Shown here one piece after another: positions 5,653 through 6,159 of a DNA stretch of 6,159 nt (positions within the stretch are counted from its first letter, which is position 1; each line of letters opens with the position of its first letter). Position numbers and translations under genes: made by a program. The notes below the pieces were generated by a model that saw nothing but the letters and a program-made list of their open reading frames with translations, was not told where the DNA came from and searched no databases. The DNA is from Bifidobacterium breve (GTDB lineage: Bacteria > Actinomycetota > Actinomycetes > Mycobacteriales > Mycobacteriaceae): NCBI GenBank assembly GCA_945882475.1, contig CAMCWJ010000177.1:1-6159 (forward strand), written 5' to 3'.

Positions 5653-5690
5653 GCAATCGCCATGGTGCGGGCGGACACTCGCGTGCTCAT
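5649..5690 (-). CDS. 13-aa reading frame coupled to DUF5994 (leader peptide or displaced N-terminus)
   Basis: ATG 5690 opens MSTRVSARTMAIA and stops at TGA 5649-5651, which overlaps the DUF5994 GTG as GTGA. AAAGGA at 5698-5703 sits 7 nt upstream, the best ribosome site in the window, whereas the GTG itself has none. Either this is a coupled leader peptide, or it is the real beginning of the DUF5994 protein separated by an indel. The peptide has no run of one amino acid that would suggest classical attenuation. Confidence 0.45.
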   Translation of the reverse strand: MSTRVSARTMAIA

Positions 5691-5798
5691 GGGCGGTTCC
5701 TTTGCATCCTTCGCGTCAGCTAGGCGCCGGCTCACCCACAGCGTGCTCACGATCGAGGTGTACTTCTGACTCTACACACGGCGTTCGCTCCGAAATCA
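5691..5798 (-). promoter_or_regulatory. Gap between the NERD/UvrD helicase and DUF5994
   Basis: It holds the Shine-Dalgarno AAAGGA (5698-5703) and a weak -10-like TAGAGT on the minus strand (5769-5774) with no convincing -35. If used, transcription would start near 5762, leaving a leader of about 70 nt. No terminator hairpin with a T-tract follows the UvrD-type stop at 5799, so read-through from that gene is possible. I see nothing else here. Confidence 0.3.
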
Positions 5799-6159
5799 TC
5801 AGTGCGCGCCGATACCCAGCCGTCGGGCCACATCCGCACCGCCGTACTCGGCGATGAACGCCGGGTCCCCGCACACCACGAGTTGGTCGCGGGCGCGAGA
5901 AAGCCCGACATACAAGCGTTCTCGGGCCCGCTCCAGGGCGACGCTGTCGTTGACCACCAGCACGATGGCCCGCCGCTCCAGGCCTTTGAAGCCGAGCACG
6001 TGGCCGTAGAACACTTGCTCGGCATCCCAGCAGCCGTCCCAGTAGGCCTGCGAGCCCTCAGCCGGGCGGTTCTTCTGCTCCTCGTGGCGACTGCCGGTGG
6101 TCAGCAGTGCGACATCCTCGGGCCGCCAGCCCTCGTCGAGCAGCGCCTCGACCTGATCG
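5799..6159 (-). CDS. UvrD/NERD-type superfamily 1 helicase, C-terminal part
   Basis: Only the last 119 codons and the stop are present; the frame stays open to the window edge, so the 5' end lies beyond it. Visible features are EDVALLTTGSRHEEQ, AYWDGCWDAEQVFYGHVLGFKGLERRAIVLVV, which corresponds to motif V (the KGLE of UvrD-type helicases), and RERLYVGLSRARDQLVVCGDP, which corresponds to motif VI (YVGLSRAR, with the arginine finger). This arrangement, with FYGHVLGFKGLE, is typical of actinobacterial proteins that carry an N-terminal NERD nuclease-related domain before a UvrD-like ATPase. The NERD domain itself is outside the window and is only inferred. The likely role is DNA unwinding or processing. 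A shorter start at GTG 6014 exists in the same frame but would cut motif V away from its upstream part and is not the gene start. Confidence 0.88.
   Translation of the reverse strand, partial: DQVEALLDEGWRPEDVALLTTGSRHEEQKNRPAEGSQAYWDGCWDAEQVFYGHVLGFKGLERRAIVLVVNDSVALERARERLYVGLSRARDQLVVCGDPAFIAEYGGADVARRLGIGAH

Noticed and set aside
5207..5857. 216-codon plus-strand frame opposite DUF5994 and the following gap
   Set aside because: No domain is recognisable, and the minus strand carries the DUF5994 pattern.

Overview
The window is GC-rich with strongly GC-biased third codon positions. It looks like chromosome of a Mycobacterium/Mycolicibacterium-type actinobacterium: the left-edge protein closely resembles the mycobacterial haloalkane dehalogenase DhmA (M. 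tuberculosis Rv2296), and a DUF5994 protein, an LdtMt-type L,D-transpeptidase and an actinobacterial NERD/UvrD-type helicase are also present. I see no phage, IS, CRISPR, tRNA or rRNA. All identifications are from recognition of protein motifs, not from searches.

Left block (1-3403, minus strand, read right to left): a secreted L,D-transpeptidase with Ig-like domains (3403-2087), then, 4 nt later, a sodium:alanine/glycine symporter of the AGCS family (2082-634), then, 22 nt later, a haloalkane dehalogenase cut off by the window edge (611-<1). The spacing suggests one operon. A minus-strand -10 (TATGAT, 3458-3463) lies about 50 nt upstream. L,D-transpeptidases release D-alanine at the cell wall and AGCS carriers import alanine, so the first two genes may form a wall-remodelling and D-alanine-salvage pair. 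The transpeptidase has three unusual residues around its catalytic Cys.

Middle (3404-3835): a 432-bp divergent intergenic region. It holds the operon promoter, a tandem 12-bp repeat, an extended -10 plus-strand promoter (3562-3570) and a predicted leader of about 258 nt. The leader carries several strong inverted repeats, one of which overlaps the ribosome-binding site of the next gene. The same leader is also an open frame in phase with that gene, starting at an ATG where the transcript should begin, so a leaderless N-terminally extended form must be considered.

Right block: a DEAD-box RNA helicase (3836-5176, plus) whose last ~25 codons show a third-position GC shift that points to a lost G near 5098-5100. 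It converges with, and overlaps by 4 nt, a DUF5994 gene (5652-5173, minus). That gene is preceded by a 13-codon reading frame with the best Shine-Dalgarno in the window, overlapping it as GTGA. The window ends in the C-terminal 119 codons of a UvrD/NERD-type helicase (<6159-5799, minus).
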